Of a DNA stretch of 64,000 bases, positions 1-11,520 are shown in pieces. The position numbers were made by a program, and so were the translations under genes. The notes beneath the pieces were generated by a model. That model was not told the origin of the DNA and ran no database searches. It saw only the letters and a list, made by a program, of their open reading frames with translations. The DNA comes from Benincasa hispida (Eukaryota > Streptophyta > Magnoliopsida > Cucurbitales > Cucurbitaceae), in contig NC_052349.1 of NCBI RefSeq assembly GCF_009727055.1, forward strand, positions 38,582,098 through 38,646,097, read 5' to 3'. Each line of letters begins with the position of its first letter. Position 1 is the stretch's first letter.

Positions 1-403
1 TCACTCACTGGGCTTCAAGCTCATGTTTTCAAATGTTTTCCTTTCAGGTAGCGGTCAGTTCCCAAAAGACTTATCTACTACTGCTCTGCCACTCAAAGAA
101 ACAGGTTGAAGGAAGCGTAATTGAAGACTTGTACTAGTTAGTACACATGTGTCTGTCTAGTGACTAGTATTCTAGATGGGGCTCACTAGGTTGTAATATT
201 CATGTATGCATAATGCTGTGAAACCCTATAATGTAAATGTGTTAAGTTATGAGTTAATATGTTCATATATTGATGATATATATTCAGGGTTTGAGCAAAA
301 TTTAACAGGTTAGATAGGTAGTAAGTGCCAGCAAAAGGGTTGGTAACTGCTGCAGTCACCATTCCATCCAGGTTAAGAGGGTAATCTGGGGCGGGGTGTG
401 ATA
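1..403 (+). mobile_element. 3' end of a gypsy-type LTR (same family as LTR M)
   Basis: The segment aligns by eye with 59741-60156: both carry the CACTGGGCT start, the words TTTTCAAATGTTTTCCTTTC and AGGTAGCGGTCA, a GGGTTGRTAACT block and the terminal GGGGTGTGAYA. It stops at 403, where copia RT coding sequence resumes, so it is probably the right end of an LTR or element inserted into copia element A. The left part lies outside the window, so the target duplication cannot be checked. The terminal CA has become TA. Confidence 0.65.
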
Positions 404-1073
404 TCCCCTATGCATCTTCCCTGGACAGTTTGATGTACGTGATGTTATGTACTAGATCTGACATCTGCTATGCTGTGGGGATAATTACTAGATATCAGTC
501 TAATCCAGGATAGGATCACTGAATAGCCGTCAAGAACATCCTCAAGTATCTTCAGAGAACGAGAAACTGCATGCTTGTGTATGGTTCTAAAGATTTGATC
601 CTAGGATACACGGACTCTGATTTCCAGACTGATAAGAATTATAGGAAATTATCTTCAGGATCAGTGTTCACTCTTAACGGATAGGTTGTGGTATGGAAAA
701 ACCTCAAACAGGGGTGCATTGCTGACTCCACTATGAAGGCCGAGTATGTAGTGGTTTGTGAAGCTGCTAAGGAGGCTGTTTGGCATAGGAAGTTTCTGAT
801 TGATTTGAAAGTTATTCCAGACTTGTCTAGGCCCATCAACCTTTATTATGATAATAGTGGTGGTGTTGTGAATTCCTGTAAGCCTCGGAGTTATAAGCGT
901 AGCAAACATATAGAGCAGAAATACCATCTCATCTGAGTGATTGTGCATCGAGGAGACGTGATTATCACGAAGATAGCTTCGGAGCACAACGTTTCTGATC
1001 TGTTTATGAAGGCTCTCACGGCTATAGTGTTTGAGGGTCACCTACAGAGTATGGGTTTATGGGACCGACCACA

Positions 1074-1288
1074 GCTGGACTAGGGCAAGTAGGAGATGTT
1101 GTACTAGGTGTTTGTGCCCTAGTTTATTGTTTTGTGTACTTGTAATGAGATTATCTTATACCTGTCTCTTATACACATCTAGATGTGTATAAGAGACAGC
1201 GGCTGGACTAGGGCAAGTGGGAGATGTTGTACTAGGTGTTTGTGCCCTAGTTTATTGTTTTGTGTACTTGTAATGAGATTATCTTGTA
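1074..1288 (+). repeat. 87-bp direct repeat flanking the adapter
   Basis: 1074-1160 and 1202-1288 are the same sequence (GCTGGACTAGGGCAAGT to ATTATCTTRTA) with about two differences, at offset 128. They sit on either side of the Tn5 adapter dimer. The real element most likely has one copy, and the second was added when mate-pair reads or contigs were joined across the adapter. Confidence 0.85.
1162..1199. other. Tn5 mosaic-end dimer (library adapter artefact)
   Basis: The 38 bases are the 19-bp Tn5 mosaic end CTGTCTCTTATACACATCT followed directly by its reverse complement AGATGTGTATAAGAGACAG. This exact head-to-head dimer is the circularisation junction of transposase-based mate-pair libraries. 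It is not plant sequence. An identical copy lies at 40691-40728. Confidence 0.97.
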
Positions 1289-1319
1289 CACCCCACTAGC
1301 TTTAGAACAAGTGGGAGAT

Positions 1320-3366
1320 TGTTCGGGTTGATGTCCTAAATCTCGTAGGGTCCTGTAGTTTGTAAACACATGTATGAACAAACACTTTGTGATTTATAAT
1401 ATGAGATATTTTATTCACTTTAGTCTATAAAATATGAGATATTTTAGTTACATTAACCACAAACCAATAAATGAAGATCCCTGATTATCGTTGTAACTTA
1501 AGCCTGTATGTGGAGACATACAAGTGGCTCGTGCTTTAAGTGATAACCTAAATGGTCTGTAGTATATGGATAAAGGAGGGAAACTTTATCCTGGTGACAC
1601 TACGAGTGTGGCCTACTTTGTAGGTATTACAAATGTTGTAAAATGCTATAAATGGTTTGATCCTGATCATTCGTGTATTAGACATACGAGCAGGGATGCT
1701 CTATACAAAGAAGTTTGTATAAGATCGGACCACGAAATGTTTAGTCTTGTTATATAACACCGTTCATGATAAAGACTTTCATTTCACTAGGATGACCATA
1801 GGTAACATGACCTTAATCCTGATTGAGTTGTGAACTCCTGCCTATGAGGGCGGTCTTTTCATTTGCATGGGTGTGAGTGGTCGATCACTGACTCAAACTT
1901 ACCACTTTGTGGATACGTATGATTGGGGAGCTGGGAACCCAGCTACACAAGATGGAATTCACTCCTTCTCTGAAATAGGAGTAAGTGATAAATTGATTCT
2001 TTAAGAGCTAATTCGAGGGCTTAAACAATATGGCGTCACACCTTCTCTTGGCCCGAGAAAGGTTTAGTCATGGTAGGACTATGACATATTGTTCATTAGA
2101 GGAATCAGTGATACTTAAGGAGTTAGATGTAACTACAGGGGCAAAACGACAAATTGGCCCAGCTGTACTTACAAGTGATTTATGAAAGGTCATTGTACTG
2201 TTGATTAGTTATATTCGATGAACACAGAAATATATCTGTAGTGTGAAGAGTGCAGTTGTTGGTCTTTAGTGGAGTGCCCGATAGTTAACGGATGGTGGAT
2301 ATCGTGATTAAAGAGTTTAGTCGGTTATTCACGTACCGTTGGAGCTTCAAGCTACAAGTCCATAAGGTCCCATTGGTAGCTCAATGGATTCAAGCTACAA
2401 GTCCATAAAGTCCCTTTGGTAGCTCAATGGATTTAAATTGAGAAACAAATTTTGGGTTAGTTTAAAATGTTCAAATGAACAAGTGGGAATTTGATTATAT
2501 ATGATATAATTAAATTGATTCAATTATATATGATATAATTTATTTAATGTATTTGATACATTATTTGATTGGAAGAATTAATATAAATATGTTTTATATT
2601 AAATTCCATAAAGGAGAAAAAGAACTATGGTTTATATGTTGCATATGATGTAATATTAAAACTATAGGTTATAAATATAATATGATAAATTAGTTATTAT
2701 ATTTAGTTATAATAATTAATTATGAGATAATTAATTTTGTGGCTAACCGTGAGATAAAAAAGGAAAAAAGTGTTCATCATTCATTCCATGCAAAAAAGGG
2801 AGCAAATTATTAGATAGCCTGTCAAGAAAGTAAACGATTGTATCGAGTTCACTATACGATAGTGCCATTTTACTACATGATCGAGGAATGAGTTTATGCG
2901 ATAGACTGATATCTTTTACACGATTCCTCTGTTTATTACTCGATCATCTACTTGATCGTTCCTTCTCTTCCATTCCTCCTTCCCTCTATCCAAATCCATA
3001 CAGAGCTCACAACTCCTGGATTCTCACACTGAGAATACCAAGATAATCGAATGGTGGTGTCCAATTCTATTCGGGGATCGAGGATCGAGTTGTACTCATT
3101 GGTGATCGAAGATCTTCCAGTTTGCTGAGTTTGCTCGTTGTGTTCGTGTTGTTCAATGCGTTCGAGTTTGATCGAGGGAATACGTGAAAAAAGGATTCTT
3201 CAAAGGTATTATTTACTCGATCCCTTGTTTTTAATTAAGATGCGTGTTGTAATTTATCTTGATGCATAAATGTTACTATTTGATTGTAAATGTTCATGTT
3301 CTTTCACAATGGGTTTTAGAACGATCTGCTTCCGCTCACTGTTTCTCTAGATTTAGAGTTCTTGCA
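1320..3366 (+). mobile_element. LTR A: 3' LTR of copia element A
   Basis: The LTR starts TGTTCGGGTTGATGTCC right after a polypurine tract and ends TTCTTGCA at 3366, where minus-strand RT coding sequence of element D resumes. At 2047 bp it is the same length class as the other LTRs here. It holds the family landmarks in order: a TAATATGAGATATTTT block, the GGAGCTGGGAACCCAGC box (about 1927), CTTTAGTGGAGTGCC (about 2266), an AT-rich TATATGATATAATT stretch, CGATYGT-type words (2830-2960), and the stem-loop at 3020-3036. Element A was therefore inserted into the RT of element D. Confidence 0.85.
3020..3036 (+). promoter_or_regulatory. Conserved LTR stem-loop (LTR A)
   Basis: ATTCTC-ACACT-GAGAAT forms a perfect 6-bp stem with a 5-nt loop. 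The same structure sits about 330-430 bp from the 3' end of LTRs B, H, C and L, and in weaker form in J and K. Function is unknown. Confidence 0.5.
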
Positions 3367-4909
3367 CATACAACACTAGGAAAACTACTAAACTGTTGAT
3401 GATCTTCTTATAGACACAAAGCTCATCAGCGTTATGATCAAAGCCATAAGATTTTATCACAGTATCAAACATTATATTTCAAGATCAAGATGCCTATTTT
3501 AGTCCATAAATGAACCAATTCAGCTTGTAAACGTTTTGTTCTTGACGTTGGACTATGAATCCCTCGGGCTGCAACATATAAATGGTCTCCTCAAGATTGC
3601 CATTTAGAAAAAAAGTCTTGACATCTTTTTACCGTATCTCATAGTCATAATATGAGGCAATAGATAGAAGGATCCGGATAGACTTCAGCATGGCAACAGA
3701 CGAGAGAGTCTCCTCATGGTCGTCTCACTCTACTTGGATATAACCCTTTGCCACCAGTCTAGCCTTGAAGGTTTGCACCTTCCCATCAGCACCGTGTTTC
3801 CTCTTGTAGATCTACCCTATCAGGTTGATCTACAAGATCCCAAACTGAATTGAAGTACATAGACTCCATTTCGAGATCCATGGCTTTGATCCATTCATCT
3901 CTGTCAACATTCTCCATTGCCTTCTTATAAGACAACGGATTCTCAACCTCGCCATCAGCTATCATAGCTAGGATTTCAGTTAAACCTATATAGCGAATAG
4001 GTGGGCTCGCAACCCTCCCACTACGTTGAGGTTCCCTCAACACGTGAGGTGGATTTGACCTACTAAATGAACCTACTCCAACAGCTCTCGTTGAGGTAAT
4101 AGGCTTTTCATCAACTCTTGTTGAATATTTAGTAGTTTCTTTGGATTACTCATTCAACACGATTTTGCTTCCTGGTCTGTGTTCCTTTATATGATCCTCC
4201 TCAAGAAAAGTAGCATTTATTGATACAAACACTTTGTTTTTTTAGGATCATAGAAAAAACCTCCTCTCATTCCCTTGGGTTAGCCTACAAATAGACATAA
4301 CCTCGATGTGGTTTCAGTTTCTTAGGATTACCCTCAAGCACATGTGTTGAACAACCCCAGATTCTAAAATGGTATAACTAGCTCTACAACCATTCCATAA
4401 CTTCAAAGGTGTTCTGACAACACTCTTGAAGGTAACACAGTTTAGGATATAAGTTGTAATCTCCACTACATTATCCCAAAACGAGTCAGGTAAGGAAACA
4501 TAAATCATCATAGACTAAACCATGTCCAATAGAGTTCGATTTCTCCTCTCTGATACACCATTCTACTTAGGTGTACCAGATGCTGAGAGTTGGAAAACTA
4601 TTCCATGTTCTATCATATAGTTTTGGAACGATGAATCCAAAAACTCTCCACCTCGATCAGATCGAAGTGTTTTAAACATTCTATTTAATGTGTTTCAACT
4701 TCAGCCTTGAACTTTTTTAACTTTTCAAATGACTCAGACTTATATTGCATTAAATAAACGTACTCACATCTTGAATAATCATCAGTGAAAGTGATGAAAT
4801 ATTCATAACCTCCACTGGCTCTTACATTCATCGGGCCACAAAGATCTGAATGCACTAGCTCTAGAGAATCTTTTGCCCTGTTTCCAGTAATAGACCTTTT
4901 AGTCATCTT
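3367..4909 (-). pseudogene. Copia D pol: integrase C-terminal half and RT N-terminal half
   Basis: Reading down from 4909, the integrase core begins TKRSITGNRAKDSLELVHSD and continues FITFTDDYSRCEYVYLM (about 4690-4900), with the first catalytic Asp in HSDLCGPM. The distal integrase follows at 4511-4314 (LPDSFWDNVVEITTYILN). The linker to RT is at 4043-3786 (REPQRSGRVASPPIRY, then AMENVDRDEWIKAMDLEMES). RT runs from about 3790 to 3367 (FKARLVAKGYIQVE, YMLQPEGFIV, CVYKKIINS) and stops just before where the catalytic aspartates would be, at the junction with LTR A. Several stops and frame changes make it non-functional. Confidence 0.85.
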
Positions 4910-7051
4910 TGTTGGGATTGGTGTCTTAATTCTTCTGGAGTCTTGTTGTTTTATAAATATACACATTGTTCAATGAATAAAATAATTGTTATTTAATTTT
5001 GGCATTTACTCATATCCAATAAACAAAACTCCTTGGTTATCTTATGTGAACTTAAGCATGTATATGTGATATACAAATGGATCATGCCTTAAGTGATAAC
5101 CTAAATAGGTCTATAGTATAAGGATTAAGGTGGGATACCTGATCCTGGTGACACTACGGATACGACCCACTTTATAGAGGTTTGCAAGTATTGTAAACTA
5201 CAATAGATGGTAGATCCTGACCATTCATATGGAGACGTGGAGCAGGGGTGTCCTATACAAAGAGTTATATAAGACCTGGACCATGAGATGACTAGACTCT
5301 GTATATAACGTCGTTGATACTAGACACTTGCATCTCACTTAAATGGCCATAGGTGACACGACCTCAATCTTGAGTGTTTAGGAAACTCCTGCCTTTGAGG
5401 GCAGTCCTTTGATTAGTACGGGTGAGAGTGGCCAGATTGCCAACTCAACATACCTACCTTTTTGGGGACTAGTCTGATCTGGGAGCTGGGAACTTAATCC
5501 ACAAGATGGAATTCACTCATTTCTCGAAGTAGGGATAAGTAGAGAGAATTCTCCCTTAAGGGCTGATTCCGGGGCTTGAACATAGTGGCCACAGCTTCTC
5601 TTTAGAAGAGAAGACTCAGTCATAGTAAGACTATGACTTATTTTTATTAGAGGGATCAATGGTACTTAAGGAGATAAATGTAACTACAGGGGCATAACGA
5701 TTATTGGCCCAGTTGTACTTACGAGCGATCTGTGAAGGGTTGTCGCACTACTGATTGGTTAAGATGGACATATAATATATCATTGGTAAGAAGAGTTCAG
5801 CTATCGGTCTTTAGTGGAGTGTCTGGCAGTTAACGGATGATGGATCCCATGACTAAAGAGTTTAGTCAGTTATGCACATACCGTTGGAGCTTCGAGCTAC
5901 AGGTTCATGAGGTCCCCTTAGTAGCTTAATGGATTCAGTTGAGGATCAGTTCTTGGCGTTGATTTGAAATGTTTAAATTGATAAGAGGTATTTTGATTAT
6001 ATATGATATAATTGGTATGATGCATAAGATATATCTAGTGGAGGATTGATGTAAATGAGATTTACATTAAGTACCATGGAATAGAGAAAGAACTATGGTT
6101 TATATGTTTCATGAGATGAAATATTAAAACTATAGGTTATAAATATAGTTTGATAAGTTGGTTATCATTTATGTTTATAATAATATTAATTATTCGATAA
6201 TTAATTCTTTTTCTTTTAAATAACCAAAGTAGTGGGAGGTTATTGAATCATGGTGACCGTGAATTTAAAATGAAAATGGTTTTCCTATTTTGAAAAGAAG
6301 TTTTACAAAATGATTGAAAAGGATTTTGAGTTCTCTCTCGTGCAAAAGAAACTCACGTAGTCGTCAAGTAAATAAGGATTTACTAAATGACGGCTGGGCG
6401 AGCTAAAAGATCGTGCAGTGGCGAGCTAAACGATCGTGCAGTATTTACTAAACGATCACATAGTTTTGCTAGATGATCACTTAGCTTTATCTAAACGATT
6501 GGGCATCGACTTATACGATAGGTCTCTGCCATCTCCCACTTGCCCAGTCGTGTATGCGATCGGTGTTTCCTCCTTTCGTCTGCTTCATACTAAGTCCGAA
6601 CAGAGCCCACCCTTTGGATTCTCACACCGAGAATATCAAGATCGCCTTGTTGGTGGTGTCAGACTCAACTCGACACCATCGAGGTCTTTTGGAGGTCGTT
6701 CGTGGTGCTGTGGAGGCCGTTTGTATTGTAGAAGAATTCGTGATCGAGGAGATCGTTGAGGACGAGAGTGAAGTGTTCGTGCTATGTTAATTCAATGTTG
6801 CAATCGTATAGATCGAGCATTCGAGGCTGCTATTGTTCGAGTGTTCCTACGCAGCGGAGCATGGAGACGCTTCTGCCATTGTGTATAGAGTTTGTTATCT
6901 TTATGCATTTGTTGTTCATGCTGTAATTTCTGCATTTGAATTGTATAACCGTTTGTTTGAAGTCGACTATAAATTTATTGTTTATTTATGATTGTAATTT
7001 GGAATAATCTTGTTCCGTTGCTCATAAAAATCGCGAATCCGATTTCCTTCA
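4910..7051 (+). mobile_element. Solo LTR B inserted in copia D integrase
   Basis: It begins TGTTGGGATTGGTGTC and ends ATTTCCTTCA, 2142 bp. Flanks are ATCTT (4905-4909) and GTCTT (7052-7056), a 5-bp target duplication with one mismatch. On the minus strand the host reading frame runs SCFEGK before the insertion and MTKRS after it, so the insertion hit the start of the integrase core. No internal region or second LTR is present, hence a solo LTR. It belongs to the same subfamily as LTR H (both open TGTTGGGATTGGTGTC). It holds CGATCGT words at 6395-6560 and the stem-loop at 6618-6634. Open frames inside it (for example 6436-6759) are chance. Confidence 0.9.
6395..6560 (+). repeat. CGATCGT-word cluster in LTR B
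   Basis: Several versions of the palindromic word lie close together: GCTAAACGATCGTGCAG (6425-6441; core ACGATCGT 6430-6437), CTAAACGATCACATAG, CTAGATGATCACTTAG and CTAAACGATTG. The clustering and shared flanks (CTA before, TAG after) are what ties them to the arrays in the leader of element D. Confidence 0.55.
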
Positions 7052-7700
7052 GTCTTGCCTTCAAAGCATGACTCGCACACAGGTAAATAATTTTCTTATA
7101 ACTTGCTTAGAAGTCCATTCTTCACCAACCTATCAATCCTATTGAGATTAATGTGTCATAACCTTAAGTACCAAAGTTGGGTGTTTTCTTTAGGAGAAAT
7201 TTTAAGTCTTTTATTTTGAGTTACGACAGTTTTAAACATCATTATGTAATGGAGGACATTTGTTGCTAATGACTTTAGCACATAAAATTTACTTTCCAGT
7301 TGTTCAAAACAAATATGAACACCATTTTTCGTAATAAACACTTTATTAAATGAGAAAAAAGAGTTGATATTTATATTCAAGCAAGCACTTCATAGAAATT
7401 AAGTTCCTCTTTAAATCGGGAACTATAAATACATCATTCAAAATGAGAAATTTATTCTGGAAAGTCAACCGGAGACCTCCCACTACCACAGCTGAGACGA
7501 TGTGCTTGGTTCCAAGTCGAATCATCATCTCACCAGCATCAAGTTTCCACGAGGAACTAATTCCCTGAAATGAAGAACAAACATGGTTAGTGACCCTAGA
7601 GTCAATAATCCAGGAAGAATCATCATTCTTCACTAAACAAGTTTCCAAAACTAGTAAATCATATTTATCTTGTTTGGCCTTCTTCTTCTCAGCTAAATGT
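7052..7700 (-). pseudogene. Copia D protease and GAG-pre-integrase region
   Basis: On the minus strand 7648-7346 encodes the protease region (SSWIIDSRVTNHVCSSFQ, then DVFIVPDLKRNLISMKCLL). The catalytic Asp is present, but the Gly of the usual D-[ST]-G triad is Arg. 7380-7156 follows with the pre-integrase part (NTQLWYLRL), where the zinc-binding His region starts. It continues to a Cys motif (CESCFEGK) at 7052-7080. A frame change occurs near 7360. The coding order matches 4909-3367 once LTR B is removed. Confidence 0.85.
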
Positions 7701-8541
7701 TTGGGGCAGTTTCTTTTCCAGTGCCCGTTCTAGTTGTAATGGAAACATTTTCCTTTGTTCTGCATTTGTTGCCTACCTCTTGGAGCAACAGGTAATGGGT
7801 TAGCAGGCGCCTTCCCCATACCACCCTTCTTCTTCTTCTACTTTCTAGTGCCGGAGGAAGAAAGTGCAGACTTAGTTCAGAGGTTGAACCTTTATGGAAC
7901 TTTTTGGATGATGAAGCAACATTTGCTTCACCAACCTTTTTCTCCTTGCTTTTTAGCAAAGATTGGAAAGTCTGCAACTCATTGAGTAAAGTTGTAAGGT
8001 TCTAGTCAACCCTGTTCAGAACAGCGTTGCTAACAAAATGAAGGAAGCTTTTTGGTAATGATTCCATAATGATGCTAGGCTGGCTGGCCTCATCGATGCT
8101 CGACCCGTTCATCTCCGCCAAGTTGAAGTGGACCATCATGTTAAGATCATGTTCTCGAACAAATGTTCCCTTCTTCATTCATGAGTTGAAGATGTACTTA
8201 GGAACGTCGTGCCTAAGCTGCGCAAACGGCTATTCGAACATTCCCCTCAAGGACTCCATGATCTCGCGTGCTATGACCATGGGCTCATGCTTCTTGGCCA
8301 AAACTTCGATAAGACGGGCCAAGATATACACTCGGGCCTTTTCATTCGCCCATGTCCAATGCTCATACGCTTCTCGAACATTTCGAGTAGTAGTAGTATG
8401 TGGAATAGGAGGACACTCCTCCGTAAGGACGAACCGAAGATCATCGATGATCAAAATCGTGTTAATGGTGTTTTTCCAACTAGTGTAATTTTCGTCAGTC
8501 AGTTTATCAGTGGCAAGCAAAGAAAGTGTAGCAGTAGCTAT
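7700..8541 (-). pseudogene. Copia D gag, start codon and zinc knuckle lost
   Basis: The N-terminal gag block reads ATATLSLLATDKLTDENYTSW and on through ARVYILARLIEVLAKKHEPM (8520-8230). The codon where the family's first Met is expected, at 8541-8539, is ATA, so initiation appears lost. The C-terminal part follows at about 7977-7700 (LLKSKEKKVGEANVASSS) with a frameshift. The zinc knuckle at about 7750-7705 reads CFHYN-stop-NGHWKRNC, in which the second Cys of the CX2CX4HX4C pattern is Tyr and the next codon but one is a stop. Plus-strand frames here (8069-8488, 8209-8556) are shadows. Confidence 0.85.
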
Positions 8542-9889
8542 AATTTAAATTGCTGAGAAAAGAACAAACTTAGTTAAGGCTACTTGCATTAAACTACTTT
8601 TAGAAAACCAATCAAGTTTTAGCAAAATAGTTCTAGTGTACCCTAAGTGACATCTATTTTGCAATGATGCTTCAGTGAGGCAGGACAAAAGTCACCGTAG
8701 GGTGATCAAGTTCCCCTTCACTGAAATGAGACAATCACAACCATTAGACTGAAACAAATCATTGTAACTGAATCTAATAGTCACCATTGTTCGGTCTTAA
8801 CAATTCTGCGTGTAATCCCTCATTTTAGGCCTTAGAGTCCTGCCCTAATGAGTCAACCTTAGGGAAAAGCCGATTAGGACAAGAGACTAAAGCAACCCTA
8901 TCCATTTCTGAAGATCAAATAAAGAGTTGTGCAAAACTGCCATTCTTTAAGGGGACACCCACGATGCCATGAGGCGATGCATAAAAACTTTATCCAACCT
9001 AATGAGAGAGACCAAGGGATATGTTGTCATACGTCCTGCTCCCACTTACTATAAACATTCTCTCTATTCACCTTGGTATTGACATACCCAAATGCCACTT
9101 GTAGAGGGATGCTCCCATGGTGCCTCGAGGCTGAGGATAGATCTCATGGTGTGAACTTTTAGGGAGAAACGTGTAAAGGTGAAAGTGAAGTATCATATAC
9201 CCCATTTACCTCCCACTGAATGTTCTACCTAGGGTTCATCATCGAACACTGTGATTATGACATATTATTTATGTATGGATTGCAAATCTATTACATTTAA
9301 TCCACAAATTCTGCTATAAAATTATAATTTAAAAGACCATACAATAATTCAGCCCTTGAAAACACAAATTACAAGTAATACAAACATTATGATTTTACAA
9401 ACATTATAAGTTTACTGTTCCTCTCCACTTGGTAAGTATGGATCCCTTCATAATTCTTCTTGAACAGACACCCCCTCCCTCCCCCCAGCTTCAGCAGTGT
9501 CTAGTTATAGGCATCTTTATCTGACCACTGTTGTTCAAAGGATCACAAACAAAAAAGGTCTAAGACAAATGATTGAAAGTGAAAATGTGATCAGAATTCA
9601 TATTCAACTAACCGTGTTTATTGGGAATGTGTATAAATGGTACATTCAAGGAAAAATTCTTTACTAGAGTTCTCCAAGAAAAAGCATAAAGAGGTTGCGA
9701 TACCAAATCTTTACTCCTTTGTTGCACCTGCAAAACATGAAAACTCAATAGTTGAATAAATGAGAGAATCTTCTTTTTAAAATTGTGAGTCATTAACTAA
9801 AACTTATTAAAACCGTGAGTCAAACATTCTTTTAATGTATTTAATTAGCATAATGCACATGTTCTCAAGCCAATCAATCATTTATTTTT
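8542..9889 (-). other. Copia D leader, proximal part; no gene seen
   Basis: Between the degenerate gag start and the motif array there is no credible coding sequence on either strand. The segment 8640-9250 has mildly higher GC and reads like non-coding retroelement leader. Around 9470-9486 there is a short C-rich run. The rest is AT-rich. Confidence 0.4.
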
Positions 9890-10500
9890 TGCATCTATCG
9901 CTTAGCTCCAGTGGCTCATCGTATAGCTCAATCGTTTAGTAAACGATCTCGCGCATAGGTTATCGTTTAACTACCGCACCCATCGTTTACCTCCATCGTT
10001 TAGCATTGATGCCTTATCGTCTAACGCATTTCGCTATCGCTTAGCATTCGCCTATCGTGTAACACATCTGCTCATCGTCTAGTGCTCATGCCCATCGCGT
10101 AGCGTCATCGTGTAGTCTATCGCTTAGCGTTCGTGCATCTTCTATACGATCATCTAACCTTCTCCTACATGATCGACGATCGTCCAATGCTCGCCTACAC
10201 GTTCGTCCAGCGCCCGCGCATCTACTATACGATCGTCTAGCGCTCGCGTATATCTACACGATCGTCTAGCGCATCGTTTAGCTCCGCGCATCTACTATAC
10301 GATCGTCTACCTCATCGTTTAGCTCCTCGCATCGCTACACGATTGTCCAGCGCCCGCCTACACGATCGCCTACCTCATCGTTTAGCTCCCCGCATTACTA
10401 CACGATCGTCTAGTGCCCGCCTACACGATCGCCTACCTCATCGTGTAGCGCTACCCATTTGCTACATGATTGTCTACCCAGCGCCTTACACTTAACATTT
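9890..10500. repeat. Palindromic CGATCG word array 1
   Basis: About 600 bp is built from degenerate copies of a word centred on ACGATCGT and flanked by CTAYA before and CTAG/TTAGC after. It alternates with ATCGTTTAGCTCC half-sites. The exact core ACGATCGT occurs at 10176, 10229, 10258, 10299 and 10402. A longer unit, CGCGCATCTACTATACGATC, repeats with 70-bp spacing (10217 and 10287). No coding frame crosses it. It lies in the leader of element D. Confidence 0.75.
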
Positions 10501-11427
10501 CTCTTTCACTGCTCTTGCTCACGCATACCCAACGCAGGAGTAACTCTTGGCAACACCTCTTGTTAATACTTCAACAAATGTATCATATACAATAAAACCA
10601 TTAATCAAATTGAATTTCAAAGGCCATAGACACATAAAAAGGTCCAAATCTAGGAGCAGAGAGACATATTGAAGTGAAACCGCAACTGGCTTTCATTGAG
10701 ACATTTACTCAAACAGTTAAGAGACGTAACATAAGAATAAAAATTGCTGTAAGTGTAAGAGAGGAAAGAGAAGAAGAGCATAGTGATCTGGACGAAAGGC
10801 GAATGGCGAACGACGAACTTCAGATCTGGACTTCAGATTGAACGATGAACGGCGACACTTACCATGTGCGAATATGAACTTCAGATCTGGAGACACATGA
10901 TTAGCATATCACGTTTGGGTGCTTATTTATCAAACCGAGAGTATAAAACACAGAAAAATAACTGAAGAGGGAGCAGCATACCGAGTTGTGGCACTTCGAC
11001 AGAACGAGCTTCACTTACGATCAGATCTTGGTTAGCTATCAGAACGAGCAGTAGATCTGGGCGATTGGGTATGGCGGCGCGGGTTGCGCGATGAATAGAC
11101 CTGCATAGAAGCTAGATCTACACACGACAGACTCTTCACCCACGATCGATGGACGAATGGCATGGGTTTGGAAGAGAGGAGTGAGAAAGAAGAGGGTCTG
11201 AAGAGGGAAGTGTGAGAATGAGAGGAAAAAGAAAATAGGGGGAGAGTGAAGAGGGAAAAATTAAGTGGGTCTTTAATGTTGGTTTAAAATCGACATTAAA
11301 GGTACCCCTACAATGTCGGTTTAAAACCGACATTAAAGATCCGTTTTTTAAAAAAAAAACAAAACCGAGAGTATACATTTGATTTCACTTTTTTTAATCG
11401 ACATTAAAGCCCAAAATTCTTTTAGTG
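10501..11427 (-). mobile_element. CACTA transposon terminal fragment
   Basis: The right edge reads as CACTAAAAGAATTTTGGGC on the minus strand, ending at 11427 and followed by CTA (a possible 3-bp target duplication). Next to it are CACTA-style subterminal repeats: TTTAATGTYGGTTTAAAA paired with its inverted form ACCGACATTAAAG at 11262-11340, and again at 11396-11409. The phrase AAACCGAGAGTATA appears at 10934 and 11362. I could not locate the left end, so the start coordinate is approximate. No transposase coding is visible. Confidence 0.6.
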
Positions 11428-11520
11428 CTAAGGTAGTGTCATGCTTCATGCAATGTTCATTGATTACTAATATATAAATTTTATATAGACAAGTAATGAA
11501 CTAAGCTATAGCATACACTC

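Larger units (their letters stand above)
404..1319 (+). pseudogene. Copia element A: RT C-terminus and RNase H, degenerate
   Basis: Translation from 404 gives the end of a Ty1/copia reverse transcriptase (IPYASSLDSLMYVML, then RSDICYAVGIITRYQSNP with a stop after it). The connection to RNase H follows (NILKYLQRTRNCMLVYGSKD, GYTDSDFQTD). The open part at 688-936 holds the RNase H block with AEYVVVCEAAKEAVWHRKFL and the late motif KRSKHIEQKYHLI. A stop at 685-687 and further stops show it is dead. It ends in a polypurine tract (AAGTGGGAGAT, about 1309-1319) directly before LTR A, so it is the 3' end of the internal region. The Tn5 adapter at 1162-1199 and an 87-bp duplication lie in its 3' untranslated part. 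Confidence 0.85.

Noticed and set aside
6436..6790. Plus-strand frames of 107 and 78 codons
   Set aside because: They lie inside solo LTR B, differ in every LTR copy and show no protein features.
8069..8556. Two long plus-strand frames (139 and 115 codons)
   Set aside because: They are antisense shadows of the copia D gag, which has clear family motifs on the minus strand.
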